A DNA stretch of 5,668 bases from GCA-2686765 sp036012725. GTDB lineage: Bacteria > Pseudomonadota > Alphaproteobacteria > Rhodospirillales > 2-02-FULL-58-16. Position 1 is the first letter of the stretch. Each line of letters starts with the position of its first letter. The position numbers and the translations under genes were made by a program. Below the pieces are notes generated by a model that ran no database searches, was not told the DNA's origin, and saw nothing but the letters and a program-made list of their open reading frames with translations. Positions 4,720 to 5,668 of the stretch are shown here, piece by piece. The DNA lies in assembly GCA_036012725.1 (NCBI GenBank), contig DASCPW010000104.1:1-5668 (forward strand), given 5' to 3'.

Positions 4720-5147
4720 TACTCACTTTCACAATTCCGTTTAAGAGGCACCTGGCGCCCGCCATGAACGCTCCCATCAACAAATTATCGCATTTCTAGT
4801 AGTCCCTCCGACCCCCACACTAGGTAGGCCTTTTGGGCTTTGCGAGCTTAATTAACACCAAAAATGATTGATATTTTAAAATGTTCTCTAATTGCGGCCT
4901 CTTACACAAAGGCACGTTTTTTGTGTCTCACCGGGCTCATGGTTCTCTCCGGCGTCGGCTGACTTGGGCTTGGCCTTGCCGATCACTTGGAGACGTAATT
5001 CGGAAGATTTTTTTTGATGAAAGAAAACTCACCAGAAAGTTCGTCAACTAACTCCACATCGAGTAGAAGTTCCTTCACCACCGGTGCGCTCGCGAACTTG
5101 GACCACCGGGCGCCCGTTGGCAAAAGCGGCGAGAGCATCCTCCTTAA
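4720..5147. other. Convergent intergenic region, AT-rich centre
   Basis: This stretch separates mscS from the permease gene, which face each other. The centre (about 4850-4915) is markedly AT-rich and includes the palindrome TTAATTAA. ACACAAA and TTTGTGT pair near 4905-4928, and a run of eight T lies near 5008-5015, but neither makes a clean intrinsic terminator. Leftward, a 51-codon frame (4983-5138) begins just after the permease stop. Rightward, an 11-codon frame begins at the ATG near 4764. I would not call either as a gene without further evidence. Confidence 0.4.
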
Positions 5148-5668
5148 TCATAACGGCCACACCCACAACAGCATCGGCAACGAGACGGCAACGATAAGAA
5201 CTTCCAGCGGCAGTCCCATGCGCCAATAGTCGCCGAAATGATAGCCGCCCGGGCCGAGGATCAGGGTGTTGTTCTGGTGGCCGATCGGGGTCAGGAAGGC
5301 ACATGACGCGCCGACGGCAACGGCCATGAGGAACGGATCCGCATTGACGCCGAGCTGGCCCGCCACATTGACCGAGATCGGCGCCATGACAACCGCGGTG
5401 GCAGCATTGTTGATGATGTCCGATAGGGTCATGGTGATGACGAGGACCAAGGTCAGGACGACGGCGGCTGGAAAACCGGCGGACAGGCCCACCAAGGCAT
5501 CAGCAATTAGCGCCGTCGTGCCGCTGGCTTCGAGGGCCTGGCCAACTGGGATCATCGCGCCGAGAAGCACAACGACGGGCCAGTCAACGCTGTCGTATAT
5601 CTCCCGCGGCGGTATGATGTTGAGAATGACCATGATCGCCGCCGCGACGGCGAGAGCGACCGGAAGGG
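5148..5668 (-). CDS. SLC13-family (DASS) anion permease, C-terminal part
   Basis: Only the last 172 codons are inside the window; the frame is open to the right edge, so the start lies beyond it. The family comprises sodium-coupled or related transporters of sulfate, dicarboxylates and similar anions, and many bacterial members carry RCK (TrkA-C) domains in the part not visible here. The visible portion has at least four hydrophobic membrane segments. The family's second substrate-loop motif is seen as INNAATAV at about 5414-5391, and the conserved TPIGHQNNTLILGPGGY at about 5291-5241 is followed by FGDYWRMGLPL. The protein ends WVWPL, typical of this group. The ion and substrate cannot be told from this half. 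It is transcribed toward mscS. Confidence 0.85.
   Translation of the reverse strand, partial: LPVALAVAAAIMVILNIIPPREIYDSVDWPVVVLLGAMIPVGQALEASGTTALIADALVGLSAGFPAAVVLTLVLVITMTLSDIINNAATAVVMAPISVNVAGQLGVNADPFLMAVAVGASCAFLTPIGHQNNTLILGPGGYHFGDYWRMGLPLEVLIVAVSLPMLLWVWPL

Noticed and set aside
4720..4760. Intrinsic terminator directly after mscS
   Set aside because: No stem with an adjoining T run is present within this interval.
5014..5229. Rightward 71-codon frame overlapping the permease 3' end
   Set aside because: It is antisense to well-supported permease codons, very rich in S, T and N, and has no homologous features.
1..5668. CRISPR array, toxin-antitoxin pair or complete insertion sequence
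   Set aside because: There are no regularly spaced repeats, no recognisable toxin-antitoxin gene pair, and no transposase or integrase gene in the window.

Overview
The window looks like chromosomal DNA of a GC-rich proteobacterium, most likely an alphaproteobacterium. The coding regions are GC-rich with strong G/C preference at third codon positions, the tRNA remnants carry an encoded CCA, and the protein families fit. No gene here fixes the genus, so this placement is inference.

Layout: (1) Positions 1-655 hold at most the last codons of a rightward gene, a strong rightward terminator (49-101), and then about 550 bases without a convincing gene but with several perfect inverted repeats. 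One pair (358-424) shares a strand and is mutually exclusive. (2) Positions 656-2659 hold a leftward pair: ino1, an inositol-1-phosphate synthase of the compact actinobacterial type, followed after 81 bases by a class I SAM-dependent methyltransferase. Their promoter, with a perfect TATAAT, is at 2805-2832 and leaves an mRNA leader of about 140 bases containing a stacked hairpin. (3) Positions 2833-3873 are less GC-rich and accessory-looking. They contain the 3' end of an elongator tRNA on the + strand (3071-3108) with its terminator, the 3' end of an initiator tRNA-fMet on the - strand (3513-3533) with its terminator, and a 14-bp exact inverted repeat lying outside both. This pattern is typical of scars left by integrative elements that insert at tRNA 3' ends. 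No integrase gene is visible. (4) Positions 3874-4719 encode a small MscS-type mechanosensitive channel. (5) Positions 4720-5147 are an AT-richer convergent intergenic region. (6) Positions 5148-5668 are the C-terminal part of an SLC13-type anion permease running leftward from beyond the right edge.

How the genes relate: ino1 and the methyltransferase are probably co-transcribed, which would link inositol-phosphate synthesis to a methylation step of unknown substrate. MscS (osmotic pressure release) and the permease are separate convergent units. A theme of osmotic or solute adaptation is possible but is inference only. The least ordinary parts are the paired tRNA scars at 3043-3701 and the switch-like inverted repeats at 358-424. 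I did not find a complete new defence or mobile system.
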